Shown here: positions 17,140-26,152 of the stretch, piece after piece
Layout: each line of letters starts with the position of its first letter
Numbering within the stretch: the stretch's first letter is position 1
DNA from: Maribacter luteus
GTDB taxonomy: Bacteria > Bacteroidota > Bacteroidia > Flavobacteriales > Flavobacteriaceae
NCBI RefSeq assembly: GCF_009674825.1
Contig: NZ_WKJH01000001.1
Span: 1-64,000, forward strand
Length of the DNA stretch: 64,000 bases
Direction: 5' to 3'
Program-made: the position numbers and the translations under genes
Notes under the pieces: model-generated
Databases searched by the model: none
Seen by the model: the letters and a program-made list of their open reading frames with translations, nothing else
What the model was told of the DNA's origin: nothing

Positions 17140-18327
17140 ATGAAGACCAATAAATCACTCTTGGGAATACTTATAGTGCTTATTGTTTCAATAAGCTGTA
17201 AAAAAGACGATGATAATAGTTTTGATGAAATAGTGGAGCCTACCAACAACATCGTAGGAAGTCTATGGATAAATAACAATAATGTCTTTACGGAATTGGA
17301 TTTAAAGGACAATCAGCAAATCAACACCTTCACTACCTTGTCTTCATTTCATTGTAATGAATTTAATGGCACATTCATATGCACCCAAGGGGAATACACG
17401 GGAACAAAAACAGTACAGCGAAAAGGTTCTTTCAACGGAGATCTCATGTGGTCCAAAGATTATGTAAAAGATAGTGAAAGGTATTTCCAAATCAATGCGA
17501 CGGCAATACATCAAAATTCGATTCTACTTAGTTATAGGATAGTCAATGCAACAACCTACACCTCCACTTATCATTTAGAAGCCTTGGAGCTTGACAACGG
17601 GGACGTCATTTGGAGCATTGAACTCGGTAATGAGGTAAAGAAGTTCACACCTTACAAAAACAAAATAATCACCGAATTGAGCGTAGGCTCTAGTACCGTG
17701 GAACTTTTGAGCATAAATCCGGATAATGGCCATATTGACACAAGAATACCTTTCACCGATAGAATCTCAAAATTAATTGGCGGTGCCTCCTCAATATTGA
17801 TAATGACTTGGAGTAATAGTATTGTTTCTATGGATGCCGAATTGAATGTGAATTGGACCTTTAACACCGGGAGTCCCAATATTCTAGGAGGTTATGAAAT
17901 TGGAAACCAATTTATTTTTTACTCTCGGGACCAGACCGTTTATAGCATTGATAAAAGTGAAGGTGACCTTATTTGGAATCACACCTATACAGGAAAATTC
18001 CCATTGGCCATAGATATATCCAATGATACGGTTTTCATTAGCCATAAAGAGGTGGGGGAATCAAACATTGTAACTAAAACCCTTGATATTTTTACCGGTG
18101 AGGAACTGGATTCCTATTCATACATGACTGCTGAAGAATGGAAAACCTCTGCAACAAAATATTACTTCTTTAACAATCACCTATTACTCTTCAACATCGT
18201 ACCTGATGACAACAAAGCAAATATCGCCTTGTTGAATCTTTCAGATAAAACCCTGCTATGGGAACGGGAATTGGACCAAATAGCTTATCCCCATTTAATA
18301 ATCACTCCAACGGGGTATTATCAATAG
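17140..18327 (+). CDS. PQQ-like beta-propeller lipoprotein
   Basis: 395 residues. Lipobox VSISC (Cys21) followed by acidic residues KKDDDN, a combination often seen in surface-exposed lipoproteins of Bacteroidota. The remainder has repeated propeller blades of the PQQ/quinoprotein type (GDLMWSKDYV.., NGDVIWSIELG.., EGDLIWNHTYTG.., DKTLLWERELD). Probably binds a ligand or scaffolds other envelope proteins; no catalytic residues visible. Second gene of the unit under promoter site 5. Confidence 0.75.
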   Translation: MKTNKSLLGILIVLIVSISCKKDDDNSFDEIVEPTNNIVGSLWINNNNVFTELDLKDNQQINTFTTLSSFHCNEFNGTFICTQGEYTGTKTVQRKGSFNGDLMWSKDYVKDSERYFQINATAIHQNSILLSYRIVNATTYTSTYHLEALELDNGDVIWSIELGNEVKKFTPYKNKIITELSVGSSTVELLSINPDNGHIDTRIPFTDRISKLIGGASSILIMTWSNSIVSMDAELNVNWTFNTGSPNILGGYEIGNQFIFYSRDQTVYSIDKSEGDLIWNHTYTGKFPLAIDISNDTVFISHKEVGESNIVTKTLDIFTGEELDSYSYMTAEEWKTSATKYYFFNNHLLLFNIVPDDNKANIALLNLSDKTLLWERELDQIAYPHLIITPTGYYQ

Positions 18328-18384
18328 GCTAACTATTCTTCAATTTATGTTGGGACCTAAACTTCTGTTTTTTTCCATTCCAAT

Positions 18385-18413
18385 GTTAACCTTTCCATTC
18401 TTTTACCATAAAA
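18385..18413 (+). promoter_or_regulatory. Bipartite promoter element, site 6 (GTTAACC-N15-CATAAAA)
   Basis: GTTAACC at 18385-18391 and CATAAAA at 18407-18413, 15-nt spacer, 33 nt before the ATG at 18447. Confidence 0.75.
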
Positions 18414-18446
18414 GAGCATTAAAAATCATATTATAAAAATTAAATT

Positions 18447-19067
18447 ATGAAACAATCATTAAAATTATTTGGATTTGCAATAATGGCTTTAAGCTTAACC
18501 CTTTCCTCTTGTGGCAAAGATGGCGAAGATGGTGAGGATGGTGCAATGGGATTACAAGGGGAACAAGGAATTGCTGGTATTGATGGCACTAATGGTCAAG
18601 ACGGCGCTGACGGAGCGAATGGTACCGATGGAGAAGATGGTAATGCGAATGTTTCTGCTTTCAAATATGATATTACCGAAGCAAGTGGAATAAGCCATCA
18701 ACTAAATAATACGACCCCTGCAAGTTTTGTGGAAGATGGGGCAGTGCTTTCATACGTAAGAGCTGGTGATACGTGGTACTATGTACCTAATCAACGTATT
18801 TTTACCAATGGTTTTGCTCTTATTGATATTGGTAGTGAATTTGTTCCAAATGGAAACACCTCTTATTATTTCAAATTAAATTTTTTAAGAGACGGTGAGC
18901 CTATAATAATAGGCGCTGGAGATTTAGATGAACTTCGTTTGGTAGTAATGTCACCATCTAATACAGGAAAATCTTCTAAATACAATACCCTAGATGCACT
19001 TTACGAAAAAGGAATAGACCCAACAGACTATTACCAAGTAATGAAGCATTTTAACTTAAAACACTAG
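18447..19067 (+). CDS. Collagen-like lipoprotein, paralogue A
   Basis: 206 residues. Lipobox LSSC (Cys22), then about fifteen Gly-X-Y triplets (GEDGEDGAMGLQGEQGIAG.. to GEDGNANV) and a ~130-residue beta-rich C-terminal domain ending in NTGKSSKYNTLDALYEKG..YQVMKHFNL. The Gly-X-Y stretch lacks proline, so any trimeric collagen helix would depend on charged X/Y residues. Close paralogue of the next gene; both carry their own promoter element, so the duplication included the upstream region. Confidence 0.78.
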   Translation: MKQSLKLFGFAIMALSLTLSSCGKDGEDGEDGAMGLQGEQGIAGIDGTNGQDGADGANGTDGEDGNANVSAFKYDITEASGISHQLNNTTPASFVEDGAVLSYVRAGDTWYYVPNQRIFTNGFALIDIGSEFVPNGNTSYYFKLNFLRDGEPIIIGAGDLDELRLVVMSPSNTGKSSKYNTLDALYEKGIDPTDYYQVMKHFNLKH

Positions 19068-19094
19068 GGAGTACCATCCAAATCCTATACTTGT

Positions 19095-19123
19095 GTTAAC
19101 CTTTTACATCAGTCTACATTAAA
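19095..19123 (+). promoter_or_regulatory. Bipartite promoter element, site 7 (GTTAACC-N15-CATTAAA)
   Basis: GTTAACC at 19095-19101 and CATTAAA at 19117-19123, 15-nt spacer, 32 nt before the ATG at 19156. Confidence 0.78.
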
Positions 19124-19155
19124 CATTAAATAATCACTTAAAAAATATTTTAATT

Positions 19156-19749
19156 ATGAAAACATCAATGAAACTATTTGGATTAGTAATTATGGCTTTT
19201 AGCCTTGTATTAACCTCTTGCGATGGGGAAGATGGGGAAGATGGAGCAATGGGTCTACAAGGAGAGCAAGGAATTGCCGGAGTTGACGGGGAAGATGGGG
19301 AAAATGGGGAAAATGGTAATGCGAATGTAATTGCATCTTCATGGACAGTAATTAACTTTCCTAATAGTTGGGATGCTACAAATGAAGCTAGATTTGAAAT
19401 CTCTGATTCTAGTATTACACAAGACGTAATAGATTCTTATGCTTTATTAAGCTTTATAAGATTCACTGGGTCAAATACTTCCGCAGTATCAACTCCATTT
19501 ATAAGTTTAGCAAGCAGGTATGAAATTCATGATGCAATGTCTATTGGAGAGTATGTAGCATTTGCCATAGTAAATGATATAGGAGCCCAGCCAGAACCAC
19601 CCACTAATCATGAGGTTAGGTATGTATTAATTGCCGCCACTAACCTAACGGGGAAAAGTGATGCGCGTTCTTTAGAAAATATGCTAGAAATTGGTATAAA
19701 AACAAGTAATTACAGAGATGTAATGGACTATTTAGGATTAGAATATTAA
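19156..19749 (+). CDS. Collagen-like lipoprotein, paralogue B
   Basis: 197 residues. Lipobox LTSC (Cys22), about eleven Gly-X-Y triplets (GEDGEDGAMGLQGEQGIAG.. then GEDGENGENG), then a beta-rich domain. Its end (TGKSDARSLENMLEIG..YRDVMDYLGLEY) aligns with paralogue A, while the middle is diverged. Ends at a strong terminator shared with the convergent lipB gene. Confidence 0.78.
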   Translation: MKTSMKLFGLVIMAFSLVLTSCDGEDGEDGAMGLQGEQGIAGVDGEDGENGENGNANVIASSWTVINFPNSWDATNEARFEISDSSITQDVIDSYALLSFIRFTGSNTSAVSTPFISLASRYEIHDAMSIGEYVAFAIVNDIGAQPEPPTNHEVRYVLIAATNLTGKSDARSLENMLEIGIKTSNYRDVMDYLGLEY

Positions 19750-19766
19750 GCTTATATTTAAATATA

Positions 19767-19795
19767 AAACCGAGGTCTACACCTCGGTTTTTTGT
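19767..19795 (+). terminator. Bidirectional terminator between the lipoprotein gene and lipB
   Basis: AAACCGAGGT / ACCTCGGTTT ten-pair stem with a four-base loop, followed by TTTTTT on the plus strand and A-rich on the other side. The last codons and TAG stop of lipB lie inside the hairpin. Confidence 0.88.
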
Positions 19796-20493
19796 TTTAT
19801 GATTTCCGCTTCAAACAAATCTGAGAAATGTTTGAGCAATTTTTCCTTAACCTCATCCATCGAAATTTCTTTTTGACCCAACTCCACATTCAAGGAAGTT
19901 ACGGCTTTACCTTTTATACCACATGGAATCATTAAATCAAAATATCCCAAATCTGCATTTACGTTCAAAGCAAAACCATGCATGGTAACCCAACGGCTGG
20001 CACGCACGCCCATCGCGCATATTTTACGTGCGAAAGGTGTACCTACATCTAACCAAACCCCGGTTTCCCCTTTAGATCGCTCTGCTTTCAACCCATATTC
20101 AGCCAATGTTAAAATTACCATTTCCTCTAAGAATCGAAGGTATTTATGAATATCGGTAAAGAAATTGTCCAGATCTAAAATAGGATACCCAACAATCTGA
20201 CCTGGTCCATGATAGGTAATATCCCCACCTCTATTGATCTTATAGAATTTTGCCCCTTTTTCATCCAACACTTTTTCATCGACCAGAAGATTTGCCATAT
20301 CTCCGCTTTTACCCAAAGTATATACATGAGGGTGCTCAACAAACAGAAAATGGTTAGGTGTCGGTAACAAGGAGCCTTCCCTCCTATTCTTGATTTTTAT
20401 ATCAAGCGTATTTTGAAATAGTTCCTCTTGATAGTCCCAAGTTTCCTTATAATCCTTAAGACCTAAATCCTGTAGCTCAATCTTCTTGTTCAT
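19777..20493 (-). CDS. lipB: Octanoyl-[ACP]:protein N-octanoyltransferase (lipoate biosynthesis)
   Basis: 238 residues from the ATG at 20493; the GTG at 20499 sits inside a -10-like box and is unlikely. Transfers octanoyl from ACP to lipoyl domains. Family signatures: RGGDITYHGPGQ, the catalytic lysine block ARKICAMGVRASRWVTMHGFALNVN and the catalytic cysteine in MIPCGI. TATCTTTG on the minus strand (20506-20499) is a good TANNTTTG -10 box, implying a very short or absent leader. The C-terminus ends within the terminator hairpin. Confidence 0.96.
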   Translation of the reverse strand: MNKKIELQDLGLKDYKETWDYQEELFQNTLDIKIKNRREGSLLPTPNHFLFVEHPHVYTLGKSGDMANLLVDEKVLDEKGAKFYKINRGGDITYHGPGQIVGYPILDLDNFFTDIHKYLRFLEEMVILTLAEYGLKAERSKGETGVWLDVGTPFARKICAMGVRASRWVTMHGFALNVNADLGYFDLMIPCGIKGKAVTSLNVELGQKEISMDEVKEKLLKHFSDLFEAEIIKQKTEV

Positions 20494-20524
20494 AAGCACA
20501 AAGATACGAAGTACAATGGCTAAA

Positions 20525-21262
20525 TCATTCCTCTAATAGCACTTCAATATTCAAGGTATCCGGATTTTTCATATAAGACAGAAAATCAACCTCATAATAC
20601 AAGGTCTTGCCATCCGCACTAAAGGTAGCGGCTTCAACTGATGCCGATTTAACACGTTTTGGAAAATGGTATTTTAGTTTATAGGTTGAACCGGACAGGA
20701 ACATTTCTGCCCCGGCCAAACTATCAATACTTTGTTTTAACAATGCACTATCTACGACCCGTGCCGTTCTTTTAAATGAATTGGCTTTAAAAGCATAATC
20801 TATCTCGGTAGCCTGGTTACTTAAATTCGAAGTGGGACTTTGTTTTTTTGACCCAGGACCTAAACTACTGGCATCCTGAAAAGCTTTGAAGATATCCGAA
20901 ATCTCATTCAAATCATCAAAATCCCGGTAAAGATCAAACTTCATCTCATTGGTTTCCGGGTTCATGACCATATGCATTTCAAAAGGTTCCAACTTTTTTA
21001 AATTGGCTTGGTTTTCTGCTGAAAGCGTAGCGATACTATCTTTCTTTTCCTCGAGAAACGATTTGAAAGAAATTACTGAATCAATAGCCTTCTCCCCGTT
21101 CTTGTTCAATTCCTCGCCCATCATTCCCATCATTTCAGAACCGTCAAAATTTATCGATATCTTCCCGGAACCATCTTCCTTTACATAAATTTCCTCAGTA
21201 AAATTGCATGCTGAAACGAGGGCCAAAACCAGAAGCAATGACCAAAAACGAAATTTGAACAT
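20525..21262 (-). CDS. Lipoprotein of unknown function
   Basis: 245 residues with lipobox LVSAC (Cys19) after MFKFRFWSLLLVLALVS. The mature protein has a beta-strand start (TEEIYVKEDGSGKISINFDGS), a Met-rich helix (EMMGMMGEEL) and Ser/Glu-rich helical segments. It lies 9 nt downstream of the YqaE-type gene and 31 nt upstream of lipB, so the three may share transcription. No family recognised. Confidence 0.65.
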   Translation of the reverse strand: MFKFRFWSLLLVLALVSACNFTEEIYVKEDGSGKISINFDGSEMMGMMGEELNKNGEKAIDSVISFKSFLEEKKDSIATLSAENQANLKKLEPFEMHMVMNPETNEMKFDLYRDFDDLNEISDIFKAFQDASSLGPGSKKQSPTSNLSNQATEIDYAFKANSFKRTARVVDSALLKQSIDSLAGAEMFLSGSTYKLKYHFPKRVKSASVEAATFSADGKTLYYEVDFLSYMKNPDTLNIEVLLEE

Positions 21263-21271
21263 AATTATGTC

Positions 21272-21427
21272 TTAATTAGGATTATTTAGAATGACCAAAG
21301 CCGCTATGACCCCAGGAACCCATCCACAGAAAGTCAAAAGTAAAACAATTAAGAACGAACCACAACCTTTACCGATAACGGATAAGGGCGGAAACAAAAT
21401 GGCCAAAAGCACACGAATTAAACTCAT
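21272..21427 (-). CDS. YqaE/Pmp3-family small membrane protein
   Basis: 51 residues from the ATG at 21427; the longer frame begins with a polar stretch atypical of the family. Two hydrophobic helices (LIRVLLAILFPPLSVIG and SFLIVLLLTFCGWVPGVIAAL) with the PPL and WVPG-I-A signatures of UPF0057/Pmp3 proteolipids, which in other organisms are linked to membrane potential and salt or cold stress. Confidence 0.88.
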   Translation of the reverse strand: MSLIRVLLAILFPPLSVIGKGCGSFLIVLLLTFCGWVPGVIAALVILNNPN

Positions 21428-21533
21428 AGATGTAGGATTTTTTTGATTGATGTACTTGTATGACGCAAAATTACCCATTTTGTTACATCAAAACCACCCT
21501 ATTTACTCAAAATCAATATTCCTAACCAATGGA

Positions 21534-21564
21534 TTGATAGATTTACCTAGACTACCTATATTTG
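21534..21564 (+). promoter_or_regulatory. Bacteroidota-type promoter of lysS
   Basis: TTG at 21534-21536 and TATATTTG (TANNTTTG consensus) at 21557-21564, 20 nt apart, with the ATG 19 nt beyond, giving a short leader. Confidence 0.65.
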
Positions 21565-21583
21565 CAGCCTTAATAACAACTTT

Positions 21584-23275
21584 ATGCAGCTTTCAGAACA
21601 AGAAGTAATCCGAAGAGAAAAATTGACCAAATTACGGGAATTGGGCATTAACCCATACCCCGCGGCCTTATACCCTGTCGATGCCAAATCCAAGGGTATT
21701 AAATCGAATTATGAAGAGGGCAAAAAAGTCGTTATCTCGGGTAGGTTAATGTCTCGCCGAATACAAGGAAAGGCTTCTTTTGCAGAACTGCAGGATAGCG
21801 AAGGCAGGATACAGGTTTATTTTAATCGGGACGAAATCTGTACCGGGGAAGACAAAACCATGTACAATGAAGTGTATAAAAAACTATTGGACATTGGTGA
21901 CATCATCGGTGTCGAAGGGGAATTGTTCACCACTAAAGTTGGTGAGATAACGGTGATGGTCAAAACCTTCACCATGTTAAGCAAGGCTTTACGCCCATTA
22001 CCTTTGCCAAAAAAAGATGCCGAAGGTCATGTTTTTGACGAATTCAACGATCCTGAACTTAGATATAGACAACGTTATGTAGACCTGATCGTAAACCCGT
22101 CTGTAAAAGAGACTTTCGTAAAACGAACCAAGATTACCAATAGCATTAGGGAATTCTATAACAGTAAGGGGTATCTAGAGGTTGAAACCCCGATTTTACA
22201 ACCTATCCCAGGAGGTGCTGCCGCAAGACCGTTCCTTACCCACCACAATGCATTGAACATTCCGTTATATTTGAGAATAGCCAATGAATTATATTTAAAA
22301 AGATTGATTGTCGGTGGTTTTGATGGGGTCTATGAGTTTTCCAAAGATTTTAGGAACGAAGGTATGGACCGTACCCACAATCCTGAATTTACGGTAATGG
22401 AACTCTATGTAGCCTACAAAGACTATAACTGGATGATGACCACCACCGAACAGCTTTTGGAAAAAGTGGCTACCGATGCCAATGGCACATCCAAGGTAAC
22501 TGTTGGAGACCATGAAATAGAATTCAAGGCTCCCTATGCAAGAGTACCTATTTTAGAAGCTATCAAAACACATACAGGTATAGATGTTGCCGATATGGAT
22601 GAAGTTCAGTTGCGGGAAACCGCAAAAGGATTGGGCATTGAGGTAGACGACACCATGGGAATAGGTAAATTGATCGATGAGATTTTCGGGGAGAAATGTG
22701 AGCACCACTATATTCAACCCACTTTTATTATCGATTATCCCAAGGAAATGAGTCCGTTAACAAAAGAACACAGGGAGAACCCTGCATTGACAGAGCGTTT
22801 TGAATTGATGGTGAACGGTAAGGAATTGGCAAATGCTTATTCCGAGTTGAACGACCCAATCGATCAACGCGAACGATTTGAGGACCAATTGAAACTTTCT
22901 GAAAAAGGGGACGACGAAGCCATGTTCATTGATCAGGATTTCTTGCGCGCCCTGGAATATGGAATGCCCCCAACTTCTGGTATCGGTATCGGTATCGATC
23001 GTTTAGTAATGCTTTTAACCAATAATTCCTCTATACAGGAAGTATTGTTCTTTCCTCAAATGCGACCTGAGAAAAAGCAAGTTGAATTATCGGTGGAAGA
23101 AAAATCACTGTTGGACTTATTGAAACCTGAAGGTCAAATGGATTTGGCAGCCCTAAAAAGTGCAGCTGGTTTAAGCGGGAAGAAATGGGACAAATCCATG
23201 AAAGCACTTTCTAAACATGATTTGATAAAAGTAGTGGTTGAAGGTGATTCCAAAACCGTTAAACTTAAATCCTAA
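21584..23275 (+). CDS. lysS: Lysyl-tRNA synthetase, class II
   Basis: 563 residues. Charges tRNA-Lys. An N-terminal OB-fold anticodon domain ([21 protein letters not shown]) precedes the class II core with motif 2 ([20 protein letters not shown]) and motif 3 ([14 protein letters not shown]). About 60 extra C-terminal residues ([20 protein letters not shown]..) form a small winged-helix-like appendix, common in Flavobacteriia LysS. Monocistronic between its own promoter and a terminator at 23349. Confidence 0.97.
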   Translation: MQLSEQEVIRREKLTKLRELGINPYPAALYPVDAKSKGIKSNYEEGKKVVISGRLMSRRIQGKASFAELQDSEGRIQVYFNRDEICTGEDKTMYNEVYKKLLDIGDIIGVEGELFTTKVGEITVMVKTFTMLSKALRPLPLPKKDAEGHVFDEFNDPELRYRQRYVDLIVNPSVKETFVKRTKITNSIREFYNSKGYLEVETPILQPIPGGAAARPFLTHHNALNIPLYLRIANELYLKRLIVGGFDGVYEFSKDFRNEGMDRTHNPEFTVMELYVAYKDYNWMMTTTEQLLEKVATDANGTSKVTVGDHEIEFKAPYARVPILEAIKTHTGIDVADMDEVQLRETAKGLGIEVDDTMGIGKLIDEIFGEKCEHHYIQPTFIIDYPKEMSPLTKEHRENPALTERFELMVNGKELANAYSELNDPIDQRERFEDQLKLSEKGDDEAMFIDQDFLRALEYGMPPTSGIGIGIDRLVMLLTNNSSIQEVLFFPQMRPEKKQVELSVEEKSLLDLLKPEGQMDLAALKSAAGLSGKKWDKSMKALSKHDLIKVVVEGDSKTVKLKS

Positions 23276-23348
23276 TTACAAACTCTTAGCAGTGTCGATT
23301 TTATAAGTAAATAGCTTTTACTTGCCTAAATTGGAATATAAAACGAAG

Positions 23349-23384
23349 CCCTAACTAGGTAAAATAACCCAGTTGGGGTTTTCT
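23349..23384 (+). terminator. Terminator of lysS
   Basis: CCCTAACT / AGTTGGGG eight-pair outer stem (one G-T) enclosing GGT/ACC, followed by TTTTCTGTTCTT. Confidence 0.7.
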
Positions 23385-23460
23385 GTTCTTTCCAGTATTT
23401 AATCTGGGTCATGTTATATGTTTAAAAAAAATCCTAGTTTAGGGGCTCTAATAAAATTCC

Positions 23461-24891
23461 ATGACACTAGGCAGAAAATTAGGACTCTTTCTTGGGCCGA
23501 TATTGTTTTTTGTTATCCTGAACTTTCCGGGAAACCTCATCTCAGAAAAGGGAGATATGGTCATTGCCGTTGCAATTTGGATGGTTATCTGGTGGATAAC
23601 GGAAGCTGTTTCGATATCGGTAACCGCTTTATTGCCCCTTATCCTCTTTCCAGTTTTGGATATTATGCCCATAGGCGATGTTGGGGCCAATTATGGTAGT
23701 CCGATCGTTTTTCTCTTCTTCGGTGGTTTTGTTATGGCCTTGGCTTTGGAAAAAGTGAACCTTCATAGAAGAATCGCTTTGAATATTATAAGATTAACGG
23801 GCACTACGCCCAATAAGGTAGTTCTTGGTTTTATGATTGCCACAGCAACCCTTAGTATGTGGATCAGTAATACGGCAAGCACCGTTGTAATGCTGCCTAT
23901 CGCCATGTCGGTCATTGGTTTATTGATCGATGATGCCGACGGATTTTCCAAGAATGACAAGAATTTTGCTTTAAGTGTAATGTTGGGTATCGCTTTCTCG
24001 GCCAATGCGGGCGGAATTGCCACGGTTATTGGCACTCCTCCGAATTCGGTTATGATCGGCCTGTTGGAGAATGAGTATAATATCGAGATCTCTTTTTTAA
24101 AATGGATGCTAATCGGTGTCCCATTTTCAGCGGTAATGATCACCATCATCTATTTTGTTCTTGTAAAATGGATGTTCCCGAACAAGGAACTGAAATTTTC
24201 GGCCTCAAAAGACGTAATTCAATCCGAACTGAAAAAACTGGGCCCTATGAGCGGTAAGGAAAAAATGGTATTGGTCATCTTCGGGATAACCGTGTCCCTT
24301 TGGATCTTTAGAACTTTGATCAATACTATTTTTCCAGAATTGGGACTTACAGATACCATCATTAGTATGCTTGCGGCGGTATCGCTATTTGCAGTCCCCT
24401 ACAACATCAATAAAGGGGACTTTATTATAGATTGGGTCGACACCCGAAAATTGGCCTGGGGTATTCTGGTTTTGTTCGGTGGCGGTTTGGCCCTGGCCAA
24501 AGGAATGTCGGTCAGTGGTATCGTTGATTTGGTTGCCCAAGCAATTGCCTCTAGTGAAATAAGTATCTTGTTTACGGCCATATTACTTATTTTCTTAATG
24601 CTGTTCATGACCGAATTAATGAGCAACGTTGCATTAGTCGCCGTGCTGGCCCCCGTAGTTGCCGGTATTGCCATTGGCCTTGATATCCCTATTCTTTATT
24701 TATTGATTCCCGTAACAATGGCGAGCAGTTGTGCCTTTATGCTGCCAATGGCGACCCCTCCGAACGCCATAGTCTTTGCAAGCGGTTATATAAAGGTACA
24801 TGAGATGGCCCGGATTGGGGTTATATTGAATTTGGTAGCGGTAGCCCTTTTATCCGTTATGTTCCAATTTGTGGTACCCCTATTATTTTAA
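23461..24891 (+). CDS. DASS/SLC13-family sodium:anion symporter
   Basis: 476 residues, about 11-12 TM segments. Both halves show the family hairpin signatures: WISNTASTVVMLPI with the SNT motif, AGGIATVIGTPPNSV, and in the second half FMTELMSNVALVAV and MLPMATPPNAIVFASG. DASS proteins couple Na+ to uptake of di- or tricarboxylates or sulfate; the exact substrate cannot be read. Transcribed alone, downstream of lysS. Confidence 0.9.
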   Translation: MTLGRKLGLFLGPILFFVILNFPGNLISEKGDMVIAVAIWMVIWWITEAVSISVTALLPLILFPVLDIMPIGDVGANYGSPIVFLFFGGFVMALALEKVNLHRRIALNIIRLTGTTPNKVVLGFMIATATLSMWISNTASTVVMLPIAMSVIGLLIDDADGFSKNDKNFALSVMLGIAFSANAGGIATVIGTPPNSVMIGLLENEYNIEISFLKWMLIGVPFSAVMITIIYFVLVKWMFPNKELKFSASKDVIQSELKKLGPMSGKEKMVLVIFGITVSLWIFRTLINTIFPELGLTDTIISMLAAVSLFAVPYNINKGDFIIDWVDTRKLAWGILVLFGGGLALAKGMSVSGIVDLVAQAIASSEISILFTAILLIFLMLFMTELMSNVALVAVLAPVVAGIAIGLDIPILYLLIPVTMASSCAFMLPMATPPNAIVFASGYIKVHEMARIGVILNLVAVALLSVMFQFVVPLLF

Positions 24892-24894
24892 AAA

Positions 24895-24922
24895 GAAAAA
24901 CCCCCGTAATTACGAGGGTTCA
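24895..24922 (-). terminator. Terminator of the minus-strand repeat protein gene
   Basis: On the minus strand AACCC..CGTAATTACG..GGGTT forms a stem (one mismatch) followed by TTTCTTTTT. The plus strand lacks a T-tract after the hairpin, so it mainly serves the gene at 24946. Confidence 0.75.
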
Positions 24923-24945
24923 CCATAAATCTATTTTAATGGATT

Positions 24946-25353
24946 CTATTTTGAATACGCATTGAAATTCTCCGGTAAATACTGTTTAGTATCAAAACCA
25001 AGATCAATGGGAGCATCCTCTTCCATATCAATAAAATTCAAACTTTGAACATCTGTCGGAAATGCATATGCATCAAAGTCTTGGGGTAGATATGTTTTGG
25101 TATCCACATCCAATATCATCGTTTCCTCTATATATTCGAGGCCATTGATATCAAAATAATGCTCATGAGCATTAAAATCTTCCGGTAAGTAGTCCGAGGT
25201 ATCAAAACCAAGTTCCACTTCAGTATCATCTTCGATATATACGATGGAATTAATATCGAAATTATCATCATCTCTTTTCGTATCATTTGCAAACAAGCCG
25301 TTTACAAATAGAAGTCCTGTTGTTAGACCCAATAAAATTGTTTTCTTATTCAT
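24946..25353 (-). CDS. Exported protein with three tandem YLPxDFxAY repeats
   Basis: 135 residues from the ATG at 25353 (MNKKTILLGLTTGLLFVNGLFA signal peptide). An earlier frame start would add 25 residues before the signal. The mature part consists of three imperfect ~35-residue repeats, each with a hydrophobic/acidic lead (INSIVYIEDD, INGLEYIEE, VQSLNFIDME) and a core (GFDTSDYLPEDFNAH, DVDTKTYLPQDFDAY, GFDTKQYLPENFNAY). Very acidic. Function unknown; the repeat design suggests a structural or binding role in the envelope. Confidence 0.65.
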   Translation of the reverse strand: MNKKTILLGLTTGLLFVNGLFANDTKRDDDNFDINSIVYIEDDTEVELGFDTSDYLPEDFNAHEHYFDINGLEYIEETMILDVDTKTYLPQDFDAYAFPTDVQSLNFIDMEEDAPIDLGFDTKQYLPENFNAYSK

Positions 25354-25979
25354 AACATTTGAGGTTAAATTCAATGCAAAGGTATAACAGCTTTGGACAA
25401 TTATTATTGTCCCAGATATTGTGGACAAGAGAAAAACGGCATAAGCATAAAATCAATTTCGCAAATACCATCTTCCCAAATTATCAAAATGATAATTTCA
25501 AATGATCCGATTTACTTGGCTCGCATGAATTTAATTGGAATTTTATGAAGGGAATAAATCGACTTGAAGATGTTATTTTTTTGTTAATCAACAAAAATTC
25601 AACTGTTTATCGATAAAAAACACGCTTCTAGCTTAAATAAAATAAAGCCATTGCAATGCAACAGCTTTATTTATTGACTAATTCAAATCCCGATAACCAT
25701 CGGTGAAGAAAATGAAAATTCTCTATTAATAGGACTCCTTAATTCCTTAAATGTTACACCCATATCATAATTCTTATCCAATTATTTTTAAATCCTACTG
25801 AAACTGCGCCCCCAAAAAAGAGGGCATTAGGCCAAATGCATATTTCTTCGATGAACTAAAATACCAAACCACATAAATAGAATATTTCACCATATAAAAT
25901 GTTCAATTGGCAACAATTCAAAATACCCAATAGTATCTATACATATCTTTGATGGTATAATCAAAAACCCCCACATATT
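25354..25979. other. Long AT-rich intergenic region
   Basis: About 620 bases without a convincing gene. One inverted repeat, AATAAAGC (25641-25648) / GCTTTATT (25664-25671), flanks a TTGCAA core and would give a T-tract only on the minus strand. TATCTTTG at 25944-25951 resembles a -10 box for the small frame at 25980. Confidence 0.45.
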
Positions 25980-26057
25980 ATGACCTATTTTATAGCCTTA
26001 GGAACCTACATGCTTTTAATGGTTCTTTTCAAAGTATATTTTCATTACAACCACTAA
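25980..26057 (+). CDS. Possible 25-residue single-TM small protein
   Basis: ATG to TAA encoding 25 residues, almost wholly hydrophobic (ALGTYMLLMVLFKVYF) with a His/Asn tail, a typical one-TM small protein. Supported by a TATCTTTG box about 30 nt upstream and a strong terminator about 60 nt downstream, which define a short transcription unit. No homologue recognised; it could instead be a leader of a small RNA. Confidence 0.4.
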   Translation: MTYFIALGTYMLLMVLFKVYFHYNH

Positions 26058-26119
26058 GAGATTAGTGGTAAAATTAAATCGGTCCATTTTACCCGATTTA
26101 AATTAAAGATTATAATACA

Positions 26120-26152
26120 GGGCAAGGAGACATCTTCTTGCCCTTTTCTTTT
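26120..26152 (+). terminator. Terminator of the short unit at 25980
   Basis: GGGCAAG / CTTGCCC seven-pair stem followed by TTTTCTTTT. It closes a transcript that contains no other gene than the 25-residue frame. Confidence 0.8.

Noticed and set aside
17112-17140. TTAACC half-site upstream of the propeller lipoprotein gene
   Set aside because: No leading G and no second box at 15 nt; the gene is better explained as second in the unit under the site at 16687.
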